Assembly: GCA_022451965.1 (NCBI GenBank)
Contig: JAKUNJ010000007.1
Coordinates: 1-45,568 of the forward strand
Length of the DNA stretch: 45,568 bases
Source: Dehalococcoidia bacterium
GTDB lineage: Bacteria > Chloroflexota > Dehalococcoidia > Lucifugimonadales > Lucifugimonadaceae
Direction of reading: 5' to 3'
Every line of letters begins with the position of its first letter. Within the stretch, counting starts at the first letter, position 1. Below are positions 16,970 through 25,596 of this stretch, in pieces. Below the pieces are notes generated by a model, which was given only the letters and a program-made list of their open reading frames with translations, did no database searches and was not told the origin of the DNA. The translations under genes were made by a program, and so were the position numbers.

Positions 16970-18529
16970 TTATAAAGGTATATTACCGTGTTTTTTTGGG
17001 GGATTCTCTGAATATTTTTTGCTAAAAATTTCTAAAGCATTAGCAATTTTTTTTCTTGAGTCTGCTGGATCTATTACATCATCTATATAACCTCTAGAGG
17101 CAGCGATATATGGAGTTGAAAATTTTTCTTTATATTCAGAAATCAATTTTTCTCTAGTTGATTCTGGGTCATCAGACTCTGAAATTTCTTTTCTAGATAT
17201 TACATTTACAGCACCTTCTGGCCCCATTACAGCAATTTCAGCAGTTGGCCAAGCAAGATTTAGATCAGATCTTAATTCTTTAGAATTCATAACTATATAA
17301 GCTCCACCGTAAGCTTTTCTCAGAATAACAGAAATTTTAGGGACTGTTGCTTCTGCGTAAGCATAAATTAATTTTGCTCCATGTCTTATTATTCCTTGAT
17401 GTTCTTGATTTACACCTGGCATAAATCCTGGAACATCTACTAAGGTAATTATAGGAATATTATACGCATCACAAAATCTGACAAATCTTGCAGCTTTATC
17501 AGAAGCATTTATATCTAGCATTCCTGCCATATGCGCAGGCTGATTGGCTACAATCCCAACACTGGAGCCTCTAATTCTTCCAAACCCAATAACAATATTT
17601 TGAGCATAGTTAGATTGTATTTCTAAGAAATCTTTATCATCGATTATGTTATCTATAACATCAATAACATTATATGGTTGAGTAGATTTTTCAGGGATTA
17701 TTGTTCTTAACATTTCACCATTTGGATCACTAGAATTACTTTCAATTTTTTTTGCATTTTCAAGATTATTTTGAGGTAAAAAACTTAAAAGCTTTTTAAC
17801 TGCATTTATACATTTAGCTTCGTTATCATATACGAAATGAGCTACACCAGATTTAGTCGCATGAGGCACTGATCCTCCTAAGTCTTCATGACTTATTTCT
17901 TCGCCAGTTACAGACTTTACAACATCAGGTCCAGTTATATACATTTGACCTATATCTTTTACCATAAAAATAAAATCAGTAATAGCAGGAGAGTAGACTG
18001 CTCCACCAGCTGAAGGCCCTACGATTACCGTTATTTGCGGTACAACACCTGAATACATTGTATTTCTAACAAATACCTCTCCATATCCTGCTAAAGAATC
18101 AACACCTTCTTGAATCCTTGCTCCCCCAGAGTCATTAAAACCAATGATAGGAGCACCATTTTTTGAAGCCATATCCATGATTTTTGCAATCTTTTTCCCT
18201 GCAACCAAAGATAATGAACCTCCCAAAACAGTAAAATCCTGAGCATAAGCAAAAGTTTGTCTGCCGTTTACAAAGCCATATGCTGTAACAACTGAATCTC
18301 CATCATAAACACTTTTATCTAATCCTAAATCTTTAGACTGATGCTGAACAAAAATATCAACCTCTTCAAAATCAGAATTGTCAAAAAATAGTGCTAATCT
18401 TTCCCGAGCCGTTAGTTTGCCTTTTTTCTTTTGAGATTCTATTCTTCTATCTCCACCACCTTTTTGAGCATTTTCTCTTTTAGAATTGAGTTGCTCAATA
18501 AGATTTTTATTTTCATTATTATCAGGCAA
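16970..18529 (-). CDS. pccB: Acyl-CoA (propionyl-CoA type) carboxylase, carboxyltransferase subunit
   Basis: A 519-residue biotin-dependent carboxyltransferase of the PccB/MmdA family with two crotonase-like halves. Visible signatures are GKLTARERLALFFD near residue 36, the acyl-CoA oxyanion region FNDSGGARIQEGVDSLAGY near residue 130, GPSAGGAVYSPAITDF, and in the second half VDVPGFMPGVNQEHQGIIRHGAKLIYAYAEATVPK near residues 365-400 and KAYGGAYIVMNSKELRSD. The start is TTG at 18529 with AAGG upstream; no in-frame ATG exists near the N-terminus. Biotin carboxylase and biotin carrier genes are not adjacent, so the holoenzyme needs partners elsewhere. Propionyl-CoA to methylmalonyl-CoA is the likeliest reaction, but acetyl-CoA or decarboxylase roles cannot be excluded. 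Confidence 0.88.
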   Translation of the reverse strand: MPDNNENKNLIEQLNSKRENAQKGGGDRRIESQKKKGKLTARERLALFFDNSDFEEVDIFVQHQSKDLGLDKSVYDGDSVVTAYGFVNGRQTFAYAQDFTVLGGSLSLVAGKKIAKIMDMASKNGAPIIGFNDSGGARIQEGVDSLAGYGEVFVRNTMYSGVVPQITVIVGPSAGGAVYSPAITDFIFMVKDIGQMYITGPDVVKSVTGEEISHEDLGGSVPHATKSGVAHFVYDNEAKCINAVKKLLSFLPQNNLENAKKIESNSSDPNGEMLRTIIPEKSTQPYNVIDVIDNIIDDKDFLEIQSNYAQNIVIGFGRIRGSSVGIVANQPAHMAGMLDINASDKAARFVRFCDAYNIPIITLVDVPGFMPGVNQEHQGIIRHGAKLIYAYAEATVPKISVILRKAYGGAYIVMNSKELRSDLNLAWPTAEIAVMGPEGAVNVISRKEISESDDPESTREKLISEYKEKFSTPYIAASRGYIDDVIDPADSRKKIANALEIFSKKYSENPPKKHGNIPL

Positions 18530-18539
18530 TTAGTTAACC

Positions 18540-18581
18540 TTATTATTAATTCATAAATATTATTTTCAGACTTAATAATAA
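18540..18581. repeat. AT-only inverted repeat in the pccB/folP divergent region
   Basis: Two perfect 10-nt arms, TTATTATTAA at 18540-18549 and TTAATAATAA at 18572-18581, are separated by 22 nt in the 104-nt gap between the divergent pccB and folP genes. A TATAAT that could be the folP -10 lies just downstream at 18590-18595. The repeat could be an operator, but it is pure A/T in an A/T-rich genome, so chance is a real possibility. Confidence 0.3.
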
Positions 18582-18633
18582 ATATGAAATATAATAATTC
18601 ATAGAACTAAATGCCCAATAAAACAGACTTCTT

Positions 18634-19461
18634 ATGAATAAATTATCCGTAAATACTAAAAGTTTATTAATTATGGGAATAATAAATGCAACTCCTGATT
18701 CTTTTTCAGGTGACGGTATATTCAAAAATAAAAAATTCTCTTTAGAAAGAGAATTAGAAAACATGCTTAAACAATCTGTGGATATTATTGATGTAGGAGG
18801 TGAATCAACTAGACCTGCTTCAGTTTATGAAAATGTTAAAGAAGTGACTGAAAATGAAGAACTCGATAGAGTTTTACCAATCATTGAATTTATAAAGGAA
18901 AATTTTCCTCTTTATATATCTATTGATACAAAAAAACCTTTAGTTGCAAAAGAAGCTATAAAATTAGGCGTTTCTGTAGTAAATGATATTTCTATGCTTG
19001 AAGATGAATCGATCTTAGAATCAATCGGTGAAAATAATATATTTTATGTACTAAATCACTTTAGAAAGAATAAAAAACATAAAAATATTATTCCTGAAAT
19101 TATTGATGACTTATCAAGCAAGATTGATCTTATACTAGAAAAAGGTATCAAAAGAGAATATATAATCTTAGATCCTGGAATTGGATTTGGTAAAAAATTT
19201 GATCAATCAAAAGATGCTTTATCAAATGTAGATATTATTAAGAGATCTTTTAATTTGCCAATAATGATTGGCCCATCGAGGAAATCTTTTATCGGATATT
19301 ATACTGACAAAGAAGTTGATGATAGAATTTTTGGAACTGCTGCTTCAGTTGCATATGGAATCATAAATGGAGCAAATATAATAAGAGTACATGATTACTC
19401 TGAAATGAATGATGTAAGAAAAATGATAAATATTTTGGAAGAATCAAGATTTTCATCATGA
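18634..19461 (+). CDS. folP: Dihydropteroate synthase
   Basis: A 275-residue TIM-barrel enzyme joining hydroxymethyl-dihydropterin pyrophosphate and p-aminobenzoate in folate synthesis. The classical motifs are present: NATPDSFSGDG at residues 18-28, DVGGESTRP at 53-61, SIDTKKP, VNDIS, LDPGIGFGK near residue 182, GPSRKSFIG near residue 212, and RVHDYSE near the end. ATG 18634 has a poor ribosome-binding site. The N-terminal extension before the first motif is normal, so this start is kept. A TATAAT at 18590-18595 may serve as -10, without a convincing -35. Its TGA overlaps the folK ATG (ATGA). Confidence 0.96.
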   Translation: MNKLSVNTKSLLIMGIINATPDSFSGDGIFKNKKFSLERELENMLKQSVDIIDVGGESTRPASVYENVKEVTENEELDRVLPIIEFIKENFPLYISIDTKKPLVAKEAIKLGVSVVNDISMLEDESILESIGENNIFYVLNHFRKNKKHKNIIPEIIDDLSSKIDLILEKGIKREYIILDPGIGFGKKFDQSKDALSNVDIIKRSFNLPIMIGPSRKSFIGYYTDKEVDDRIFGTAASVAYGIINGANIIRVHDYSEMNDVRKMINILEESRFSS

Positions 19462-19934
19462 AATCAAACACTGCTTACTTATCAATAGGTTCTAATCTTG
19501 GTAATAGATCTGAAAATATTAAGAAGTGCTTAAGTCATATTTCAGCTATTTCTATCATAAAAGCCACCTCATCAATTATTGAAACAGAACCATTCAAAGT
19601 ATCTATAAAACAAGATAACTTTCTAAATCTTGTTGTTAAGATTGAATTCCTTAAAGACCATTTTGAGCTCTTGAATGATATAAATTTAATTGAAAGTAAA
19701 TTAGGTCGAATTCGTTCTTCTGTTAGAAATGAACCTAGAATTATAGATATAGATATTATTTTTTTTAATGATTTGATTTTTTCTAATGATAATTTAGAGA
19801 TTCCTCATCCTAGATTTAAGGAAAGGCTTTTTGTTCTTCAACCATTAAGTGAAATCTCTCCAAACTTTATAGATCCAATAACTAAAAAAACAATAAAATT
19901 CTTATTAGATGAAGCTAAGAATACTAGCAATTAG
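19458..19934 (+). CDS. folK: 2-amino-4-hydroxy-6-hydroxymethyldihydropteridine pyrophosphokinase
   Basis: A 158-residue HPPK that pyrophosphorylates hydroxymethyl-dihydropterin to make the FolP substrate. It carries SIGSNLGNRSENI at the N-terminus, ETEPF, QDNFLNLVV, the Mg/ATP-binding RNEPRIIDIDIIFFNDL near residues 90-106, and the PHPRFKERLFVLQPLSEI segment near residue 115. It starts inside the folP stop (ATGA overlap), so the pair is translationally coupled. folB is absent between them. Its last 30 nt overlap, tail to tail, the end of the CopD-like gene on the other strand. Confidence 0.95.
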   Translation: MKSNTAYLSIGSNLGNRSENIKKCLSHISAISIIKATSSIIETEPFKVSIKQDNFLNLVVKIEFLKDHFELLNDINLIESKLGRIRSSVRNEPRIIDIDIIFFNDLIFSNDNLEIPHPRFKERLFVLQPLSEISPNFIDPITKKTIKFLLDEAKNTSN

Positions 19935-20297
19935 ATAAATAATTATTGATATAAAAAAGGAAGGATTTACTCTAAATTCTTTTATAGAATTTCTACTGAC
20001 CCAAGTCAGATATAAAAGTAAAAATGTAAGTAATACTTTCGTAAGCAAAAGAGTCATTTGAGTATTTGAATAATTTCCATAAGTCAGTCTATCAAAAGCA
20101 ATAATCACTCCTGATAGGAAAAGTAAAATACTTGAAACAAGAAGAATAGAGTTATAGTCAGAAATAAAGTCTAATGCATTAATATTTTTGTCTCTATATT
20201 TTATAGACTTGATCAGATACAAAAGTGAGCCACCAAGCCAAATTCCCGCAGATACACTATGAATCCAAGCAAAAAATATGTAAGTAATATCATTCAA
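19905..20297 (-). CDS. Small CopD-like membrane protein
   Basis: A 130-residue protein with four predicted membrane helices (about residues 4-28, 48-68, 78-99 and 112-130). The first helix reads AWIHSVSAGIWLGGSLLY, with H13 followed by a WLGG motif, which resembles the CopD/PF05425-type copper-resistance membrane domain and similar four-helix haem or copper proteins. The start is TTG 20297, 4 nt after the stop of the TlpA-like gene, with only a GAG as ribosome-binding site. Its 3' end overlaps folK by 30 nt. Together with the thioredoxin lipoprotein it may serve copper delivery or redox maturation of cytochromes, which is inferred from the pairing. Confidence 0.75.
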   Translation of the reverse strand: MNDITYIFFAWIHSVSAGIWLGGSLLYLIKSIKYRDKNINALDFISDYNSILLVSSILLFLSGVIIAFDRLTYGNYSNTQMTLLLTKVLLTFLLLYLTWVSRNSIKEFRVNPSFFISIIIYLIASILSFI

Positions 20298-20301
20298 ATT
20301 T

Positions 20302-20805
20302 TTACTCTATTTCAGATATTTTGTTTGATACAATTTGCTCGTCAATAATACCTATCCATCTATTTATTTCATCCCCATTCTTATCAAATAGAATAGTAGT
20401 TGGGAAAACATTTATTTGTAGTAAATCTATTATTGCATCAGATTCATCAGCTACAGATTTATAAGAAATATTTTTTTTCTCAAGCATATTTTTACCATCT
20501 TCTTTGTTATCAAGTCCCAATACTTGTACTCCTATGACTCCAACAGAATCATATTTTTTATTTATATCATCAAGAATATCTAATTCGTAAATACATGGAG
20601 GACAAGAAGGAAACCAGAAATTTATTAATATATTTTTTCCTGAATAATTTTCAATATTAAAATTATTATTGTCAATTGTCGTTTTAGGAAAAACTATTTG
20701 ACCAATATTAGCTTTTTCAGATTGATTATCGCAACCAATTACTATCACAAATACAATAGAAAGTAATAGAAAAATATTTTTTTTAAAAAGATTTAATTTG
20801 ATCAT
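20302..20805 (-). CDS. TlpA/ResA-like thioredoxin lipoprotein
   Basis: A 167-residue exported thiol-disulfide oxidoreductase. The N-terminus is basic, then hydrophobic, and ends in a lipobox-like VIVIGC with the lipid-attachment Cys near residue 25. The mature domain is a thioredoxin fold: NILINFWFPSCPPCIYEL with the CPPC active site near residues 68-71, GVIGVQVLGLDN, and a cis-proline in VFPTTILFD near residue 137. It would act on the outer face of the membrane, for example reducing apocytochromes or copper-site cysteines (family knowledge). Its start lies within the last 23 nt of the glycyl-tRNA synthetase gene, and no good ribosome-binding site is seen, so expression is probably coupled. 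Confidence 0.87.
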   Translation of the reverse strand: MIKLNLFKKNIFLLLSIVFVIVIGCDNQSEKANIGQIVFPKTTIDNNNFNIENYSGKNILINFWFPSCPPCIYELDILDDINKKYDSVGVIGVQVLGLDNKEDGKNMLEKKNISYKSVADESDAIIDLLQINVFPTTILFDKNGDEINRWIGIIDEQIVSNKISEIE

Positions 20806-22231
20806 TAATAGCTTCTAATAATTTGTCTGAACTCACTCGAATTTGCTCCATAGTATCACGATTTCTTATAGTTACTGAATCATCCTCTTCAACACTTTCA
20901 AAATCTATAGTTACACATAGTGGAGTACCTACTTCATCTTGTCTACGATACCTTCTACCAATTGATTGAGTATCGTCATACTGAGTTGTATATAAAGTAT
21001 TCAATCTATCAAAAATATTTTTACTGTATTCAGAAAGTTTTTCATTCCTTGATAATGGAAGTACAGCTATTTTTATAGGTGCAATCTCAGGATGTAATTT
21101 TAATAATGTTCTTGTTTCTTTATCTGTTTCCTCTTCGCAATATGCATCGCATAAGAATGCCAGAACGCTTCTGTCTGCTCCCATCGCAGGTTCTATCACA
21201 TAGGGTGTAAACCTTTTATTATTTTCCTGATCAAAATAAGATAAATCTTTACCAGATAGTTCTGAGTGAGCCTTAAGATCATAGTCTGTTCTATTTGAAA
21301 TAGTTTCTAATTCACCCCAGCTCCAAGGAAATAAATAATCTATATCTGAACTAGCTTTAGAATAATGTGGCAATTCTTCACTTTCGTGTTTCCTAATCAT
21401 TAAGTTTTCTTCTCTAATTCCATATTTTTTAAACCAATCTAATGAGAACTGAATCCAGTAGTCATGCCATTTTTCATCGTCATCAGGGCTGCAGAAAAAT
21501 TCCATTTCCATTTGCTCGAATTCTCTAGTTCTAAATGTAAAGTTACCAGGGGTAATTTCATTTCTGAAAGACTTTCCTTGTTGAGCAATACCAAAGGGAA
21601 TTTTTTTTCTTGAAGAATTTAAAACATTTAGAAAATTAACAAACATAGCCTGAGCAGTTTCAGGTCTAAGATAAATTGTAGAAGAAGAATCTTCAACTGG
21701 TCCAATAAATGTCTTGAACATGAGATTGAAGTTTTTAGGTTCAGATAATATACCTCCATCTGGGGAAGGATTATCTTTATTTTCTGACTCTGCTAATGGA
21801 ATTATTGAAATAATTTTATCTTTTACTAATTTTTCTGCTTCTAATTTATCAGAAGCTTCAACGGCTATAATCTTATTTTCTTTTTTTGCTTCTATTTCTA
21901 ATATAAAAATATGGTCTTCTCTATATCTTTTACCCGTGTTAGAACATTCAACGAGTGGATCAGAGAATGATTCTAGATGACCTGAAGCTTTCCAAACATT
22001 TGGATGCATTAATATTGATGCATCAATACCAAAAATATCATCTCTTTCGCTTACAAAAGATTTCCACCAAAGATTCTTAACGTTTCTCTTAATCTCTACT
22101 CCAATTGGTCCATAGTCCCAAACAGAAGATAATCCTCCATATATTTCACTAGAAGGAAAAATAATTCCTCTTCTTTTAGCCAAAGAAACAAGTTTTTCTA
22201 ATTCTTCAAGCTTGTAACTATTTTTACTCAA
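20783..22231 (-). CDS. glyS: Glycyl-tRNA synthetase (single-chain, homodimeric type)
   Basis: A 482-residue class II aminoacyl-tRNA synthetase charging tRNA-Gly. It is the one-gene (eukaryote/archaea/Gram-positive-like) type rather than the alpha2beta2 type. Visible parts are LAKRRGIIFPSSEIYGGLSSVWDYGPIG at the N-terminus (family signature), LRPETAQAMFVNFLNVL near residue 190, class II motif 2 GKSFRNEITPGNFTFRTREFEQMEMEFF near residues 218-245, motif 3 in YVIEPAMGADRSVLAFL near residue 345, and an anticodon-binding domain with RRYRRQDEVGTPLCVTID. TTG 22231 is the start: AGGAG lies 6 nt upstream. It heads a three-gene unit with the thioredoxin and CopD-like genes. Confidence 0.95.
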   Translation of the reverse strand: MSKNSYKLEELEKLVSLAKRRGIIFPSSEIYGGLSSVWDYGPIGVEIKRNVKNLWWKSFVSERDDIFGIDASILMHPNVWKASGHLESFSDPLVECSNTGKRYREDHIFILEIEAKKENKIIAVEASDKLEAEKLVKDKIISIIPLAESENKDNPSPDGGILSEPKNFNLMFKTFIGPVEDSSSTIYLRPETAQAMFVNFLNVLNSSRKKIPFGIAQQGKSFRNEITPGNFTFRTREFEQMEMEFFCSPDDDEKWHDYWIQFSLDWFKKYGIREENLMIRKHESEELPHYSKASSDIDYLFPWSWGELETISNRTDYDLKAHSELSGKDLSYFDQENNKRFTPYVIEPAMGADRSVLAFLCDAYCEEETDKETRTLLKLHPEIAPIKIAVLPLSRNEKLSEYSKNIFDRLNTLYTTQYDDTQSIGRRYRRQDEVGTPLCVTIDFESVEEDDSVTIRNRDTMEQIRVSSDKLLEAINDQIKSF

Positions 22232-22338
22232 TGATAACTCCTAGTATATATTCTATTAAGATTATCTTAGATTTATAATTTTTTTTATTAGTTTTTTTAA
22301 CGCATTTAGTAAAACCTATTGAAATAAAGCAAACTTAT

Positions 22339-22367
22339 TTGATATTAAGTACTACTCTGCATATACT
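22339..22367 (+). promoter_or_regulatory. Sigma70-type promoter for the SDR-GMC operon
   Basis: TTGATA at 22339-22344 and TATACT at 22362-22367 are separated by exactly 17 nt. This places transcription start roughly 25-30 nt before the ATG at 22400, which has GAGG at 22390-22393 as ribosome-binding site. It is the best-formed promoter I can see in the window and lies in the 168-nt gap between glyS (-) and the SDR gene (+). Confidence 0.6.
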
Positions 22368-22399
22368 TCTAATAAATAAAATTCATATCGAGGCAAGTA

Positions 22400-23227
22400 A
22401 TGAGTTCTCAAGATCTATCTGGAAAAATTGCAATGATTACAGGTGCAGGAAGTGGCATTGGTGCTGGGATTGCAAATGTGTTATTTGAAAGAGGTGCAAC
22501 ACTCGCTCTTTGTGATTTATTTGGAGATTCTGTTTCAAAAACAGCTGAATCTTTATCTGATGACATTCTTCATGATTCTGTTGATGTAACAATCCCCGAA
22601 GATATTGAAAGTTTTAGAGATAAAATTTTAGATAAGCATGGAACTATAGATATTTTAGTGTCTAATGCAGGAGTTATAGGAGGAAAAGGATTTTCTAAAA
22701 GGAAAAATTATTCTAAAGATGATTGGGATAGTACTTACGATGTTAATGTAATCGGTATGGTCAATAGTGCAGATGCAGTTGTAGATCATATGAAAATTCA
22801 AGAATATGGAAAAATTATTAATATTGCTTCTCATGGAGGTAGAAAACCCAGAGGATTAGGAGATATTCATAGAGGTAACGTTCAAACTCCATATTTAGTA
22901 TCAAAAGCTGCTGTTATTCAATATACGCATTTATTAGCCATTGAATTAGGTTCATATAATATAAATGTAAATGCAGTTTGCCCAGGTGTGATTTGGACAC
23001 CAATTTGGGAAGCAATAGCAATTAACCATATAGAGCAAAATCCAAACTTAAAAAATAAAACCCCTAAAGAAGTTTTTGATGAGTTTGCAGTTAAAGCTAG
23101 AACTCCGTTAGGTAGAGAGCAAACTCCTGAAGATATAGGTAAAACTGTTGCATTTTTTGCTTCTGAAGAATCTTCTGAGATAACAGGGCAAGCTCTGAAT
23201 GTAAATGGTGGAGCTACATTAAACTAA
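22400..23227 (+). CDS. Short-chain dehydrogenase/reductase (SDR)
   Basis: A 275-residue classical SDR, an NAD(P)-dependent oxidoreductase for an alcohol or keto group. The cofactor motif TGAGSGIG (T-G-x3-G-x-G) is near residue 15, an Asp at the end of strand 2 (LCDLFG) favours NAD, NAG occurs in VSNAGVIGG near residue 92, and the catalytic Y-x3-K is YLVSKAA near residue 170. The C-terminus has the typical GREQTPEDIGKTVAFFASEESSEITGQALNVNGG. Substrate cannot be read. It heads a + strand operon with a GMC oxidoreductase and two D-glutamate-cyclase-like genes, spaced by 13 nt or less, and has its own promoter. Confidence 0.9.
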   Translation: MSSQDLSGKIAMITGAGSGIGAGIANVLFERGATLALCDLFGDSVSKTAESLSDDILHDSVDVTIPEDIESFRDKILDKHGTIDILVSNAGVIGGKGFSKRKNYSKDDWDSTYDVNVIGMVNSADAVVDHMKIQEYGKIINIASHGGRKPRGLGDIHRGNVQTPYLVSKAAVIQYTHLLAIELGSYNINVNAVCPGVIWTPIWEAIAINHIEQNPNLKNKTPKEVFDEFAVKARTPLGREQTPEDIGKTVAFFASEESSEITGQALNVNGGATLN

Positions 23228-23240
23228 AAGAGGAATTTAT

Positions 23241-24815
23241 TTGAATAAATATTATGACTATATAATTATTGGAGCAGGTTCATCTGGTGCAGTTTTAGCT
23301 TCAAGATTATCTGAAAATCCTAATAATAAAATCTTACTTATTGAAGCAGGGAATACATTTGAGAGAATTGATCAAATTCCAGGAGTTTTGCTCAACGGTA
23401 TGTCAACTGGAGCTGATTGGACAGGTAATTTAGCTATAGGTACTGAATTTGATTGGCAATATAAAGCTGTTTCTAATCCAGAATTTAAAGATATGGGAGT
23501 ACCAAGAGGAAGAGTAGCTGGAGGAACTAGTTCTATAAATGGTCAAGTTTTCTTGAGAGCAATACCTGAAGATTTTGAGAACTGGAAGAATGGAGGTTTA
23601 GAAGATTGGTCTTATGAGCAATGCCTAAAATACTTTATCAAACAAGAAAATGATCTAGATTTTCAAAATGAATATCATGGAAATAATGGGCCAATTCCAG
23701 TCAAAAGGCATAGTTTAGACTCATTATTAGTCGATCAAATGAGCTTCTATAATACTGTAAAGGAAATGGGATACAAAGCAACTGAAGATCATAATTTACC
23801 ATACTCTGAAGGAGTTGGCCCAATGCCATTAAATAATTCAAATGGCATTAGGTGGAGTACAGGTATTTGTTATTTACTACCAGCTCTTGAAAGAGAAAAT
23901 TTAGATGTTTTATCTAATAAAATATGTAAAAAAATATTGATTGAAAATGGTAAACAAATTGGATTACAACTTTATGATGATGAGGTTTTTGAAGGTAATG
24001 AAATAATTATTTCAACTGGTGCTGTTGAAAGTCCAAAGCTATTAATGCTTTCAGGTATAGGTAATAAATCAGAATTTGAAAATTATAATATAAAGCATTT
24101 ACATCAGCTGAAGGGAGTTGGACAGAATTTGAGAGATCACCCAGCTGTTGAATTAAGGTGGAATGCTGATGATTTATTAAATAATGATCTTAGTGATGTT
24201 GGTGCTCAGAAAGTGGGATTAAGATATACATCTTCAAAATCTAAAGATAGGCTTGATATGGTGTCAGTTATGAGATTCCAACCTAAAGAAATGAATCCAG
24301 ACAGTTTACATTTTGAAAAAACTGATTTTGGTAATACCAGAGTAGCAATTACTACAGGCATTTTTTTAGCTAAAAGTTCAGGAAATTTATCCTTAAATAA
24401 GCAAGATCACAACAAATATCCAAAAATAAATTATAACTACTTAAGTAATGAATATGATATGGAAAGGCTTATTGAAGGTGTTAAGCTCAATTTTGAAATT
24501 GCAAGAAATAGTAACTTTGATTCTTTTAGAAAAGAATTAATTGCTCCATTACCTGAGGCATTTGAAAACGATAAGTTATTAAGAAAATGGATTTTATCTA
24601 AAGTTCATACTATGCATCATATTTCAGGTACTTGTAAAATGGGAAGTATTAACGATGAATTTTCTGTTGTTGATAAATATGCAAAGGTAATCGGAATTGA
24701 AGGATTGAGAATAGCTGATTGTTCAATAATGCCAGATTGTGTAAGAGCAAATACTAATGCCACAGCTATTATGATTGGTGAAAAAATTTCTGATCATATA
24801 AAAAATGGAGATTAA
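23241..24815 (+). CDS. GMC-family FAD-dependent alcohol oxidoreductase
   Basis: A 524-residue glucose-methanol-choline oxidoreductase with an N-terminal FAD-binding motif (YIIIGAGSSGAVLASRLSE), GMC signature 1 (GRVAGGTSSINGQVFLRA near residue 91), GMC signature 2 (ISTGAVESPKLLMLSGIG near residue 255), and the C-terminal catalytic region HHISGTCKMGS with its active-site His near residue 460, then DCSIMPDCVRANTNATAIMIGE. It most resembles choline-dehydrogenase-like members that oxidise a primary alcohol and pass electrons to a carrier. The substrate is unknown. The start is TTG 23241 with AGAGGA upstream. It has no signal peptide, so it is probably cytoplasmic, and it ends 1 nt before the next gene. 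Confidence 0.9.
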   Translation: MNKYYDYIIIGAGSSGAVLASRLSENPNNKILLIEAGNTFERIDQIPGVLLNGMSTGADWTGNLAIGTEFDWQYKAVSNPEFKDMGVPRGRVAGGTSSINGQVFLRAIPEDFENWKNGGLEDWSYEQCLKYFIKQENDLDFQNEYHGNNGPIPVKRHSLDSLLVDQMSFYNTVKEMGYKATEDHNLPYSEGVGPMPLNNSNGIRWSTGICYLLPALERENLDVLSNKICKKILIENGKQIGLQLYDDEVFEGNEIIISTGAVESPKLLMLSGIGNKSEFENYNIKHLHQLKGVGQNLRDHPAVELRWNADDLLNNDLSDVGAQKVGLRYTSSKSKDRLDMVSVMRFQPKEMNPDSLHFEKTDFGNTRVAITTGIFLAKSSGNLSLNKQDHNKYPKINYNYLSNEYDMERLIEGVKLNFEIARNSNFDSFRKELIAPLPEAFENDKLLRKWILSKVHTMHHISGTCKMGSINDEFSVVDKYAKVIGIEGLRIADCSIMPDCVRANTNATAIMIGEKISDHIKNGD

Positions 24816-24816
24816 T

Positions 24817-25596
24817 ATGAAAAAATTATCTGCAATTCAAGTTAGAAATAAAGCCAGAAATGGAGAGAACTTTACTACTTCAGGTTTAGCTGAAGGTTTT
24901 GTACAAACAAATGTAGTAATAATTCCAAAAGAAGATGCTTTTGATTTTATGCTTTATTGTCAAAGAAATCCTAAACCCTGTCCGATAATAGAAGTTTTGG
25001 ATCCAGGAAATTATGAATCTTCATTTGCACTTCAATCAGATATTAGAAAAGATATCCCAGAGTATAAATTATTTAATCATGGAAAGTATTCAAAAACATT
25101 AACTGATATAACAAAAATTTGGAGAGATGACTTCGTTACTTTTTTGCTTGGTTGTTCTTTTACATTTGAAAATGAGTTGATAAAGAATGGGCTTGAGCTT
25201 CCATATTTTAAACAAGGAAAAAATGTACCTATGTTTATTACTTCTATAGATACAGAAAAATCTGGAAAATTTTCAGGTAAAATGGTTGTTACTCAAAGAT
25301 GGATTCCAAGGGATAAACTTGTTAGATCTATACAGATAACTAGCAGATTCCCTAATCAACATGGAACACCAATTCAGATAGGTAACTCTTCAGAAATAGG
25401 TATAAATGATCCGACTAAACCAGATTTTGGAGATCCTTGGATACCTCAAAATGATGAATTGATTCCAGTTTATTGGGCTTGCGGAGTAACTCCTCAAATA
25501 GCAATAAAAGAAGCAAAATTAGAAATAATGATAACTCACTCTCCTGGCAAAATGTTCTTGACAGACCTCAAAGATGAAGATATGGCTGTAATCTAA
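24817..25596 (+). CDS. DUF1445 family, D-glutamate cyclase N-domain/YcsI-like putative hydro-lyase
   Basis: A 259-residue protein matching the DUF1445/PF07286 family in length and in motifs I recall: VRNKARNGENFTTSGLAEGFVQTNVVIIP at the N-terminus, PCPIIEVLDPG near residue 50, FLLGCSFTFENELIKNGL near residue 108, the RWIPRDKLVRSIQITSRFPNQHGTPIQIG core near residues 160-190, and a late IPVYWACGVTPQIAI segment. GGAG 6 nt upstream selects ATG 24817; an earlier ATG at 24805 lies inside the GMC gene. The family includes B. subtilis YcsI, found by 5-oxoprolinase genes, and one half of vertebrate D-glutamate cyclase DGLUCY (D-Glu to 5-oxo-D-proline). The other half follows directly (TAATG). Confidence 0.85.
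   Translation: MKKLSAIQVRNKARNGENFTTSGLAEGFVQTNVVIIPKEDAFDFMLYCQRNPKPCPIIEVLDPGNYESSFALQSDIRKDIPEYKLFNHGKYSKTLTDITKIWRDDFVTFLLGCSFTFENELIKNGLELPYFKQGKNVPMFITSIDTEKSGKFSGKMVVTQRWIPRDKLVRSIQITSRFPNQHGTPIQIGNSSEIGINDPTKPDFGDPWIPQNDELIPVYWACGVTPQIAIKEAKLEIMITHSPGKMFLTDLKDEDMAVI

Noticed and set aside
18546-18764. Reverse-strand 72-codon frame across the folP start
   Set aside because: It overlaps the conserved folP N-terminal motif region and has no ribosome-binding site or recognisable domain.
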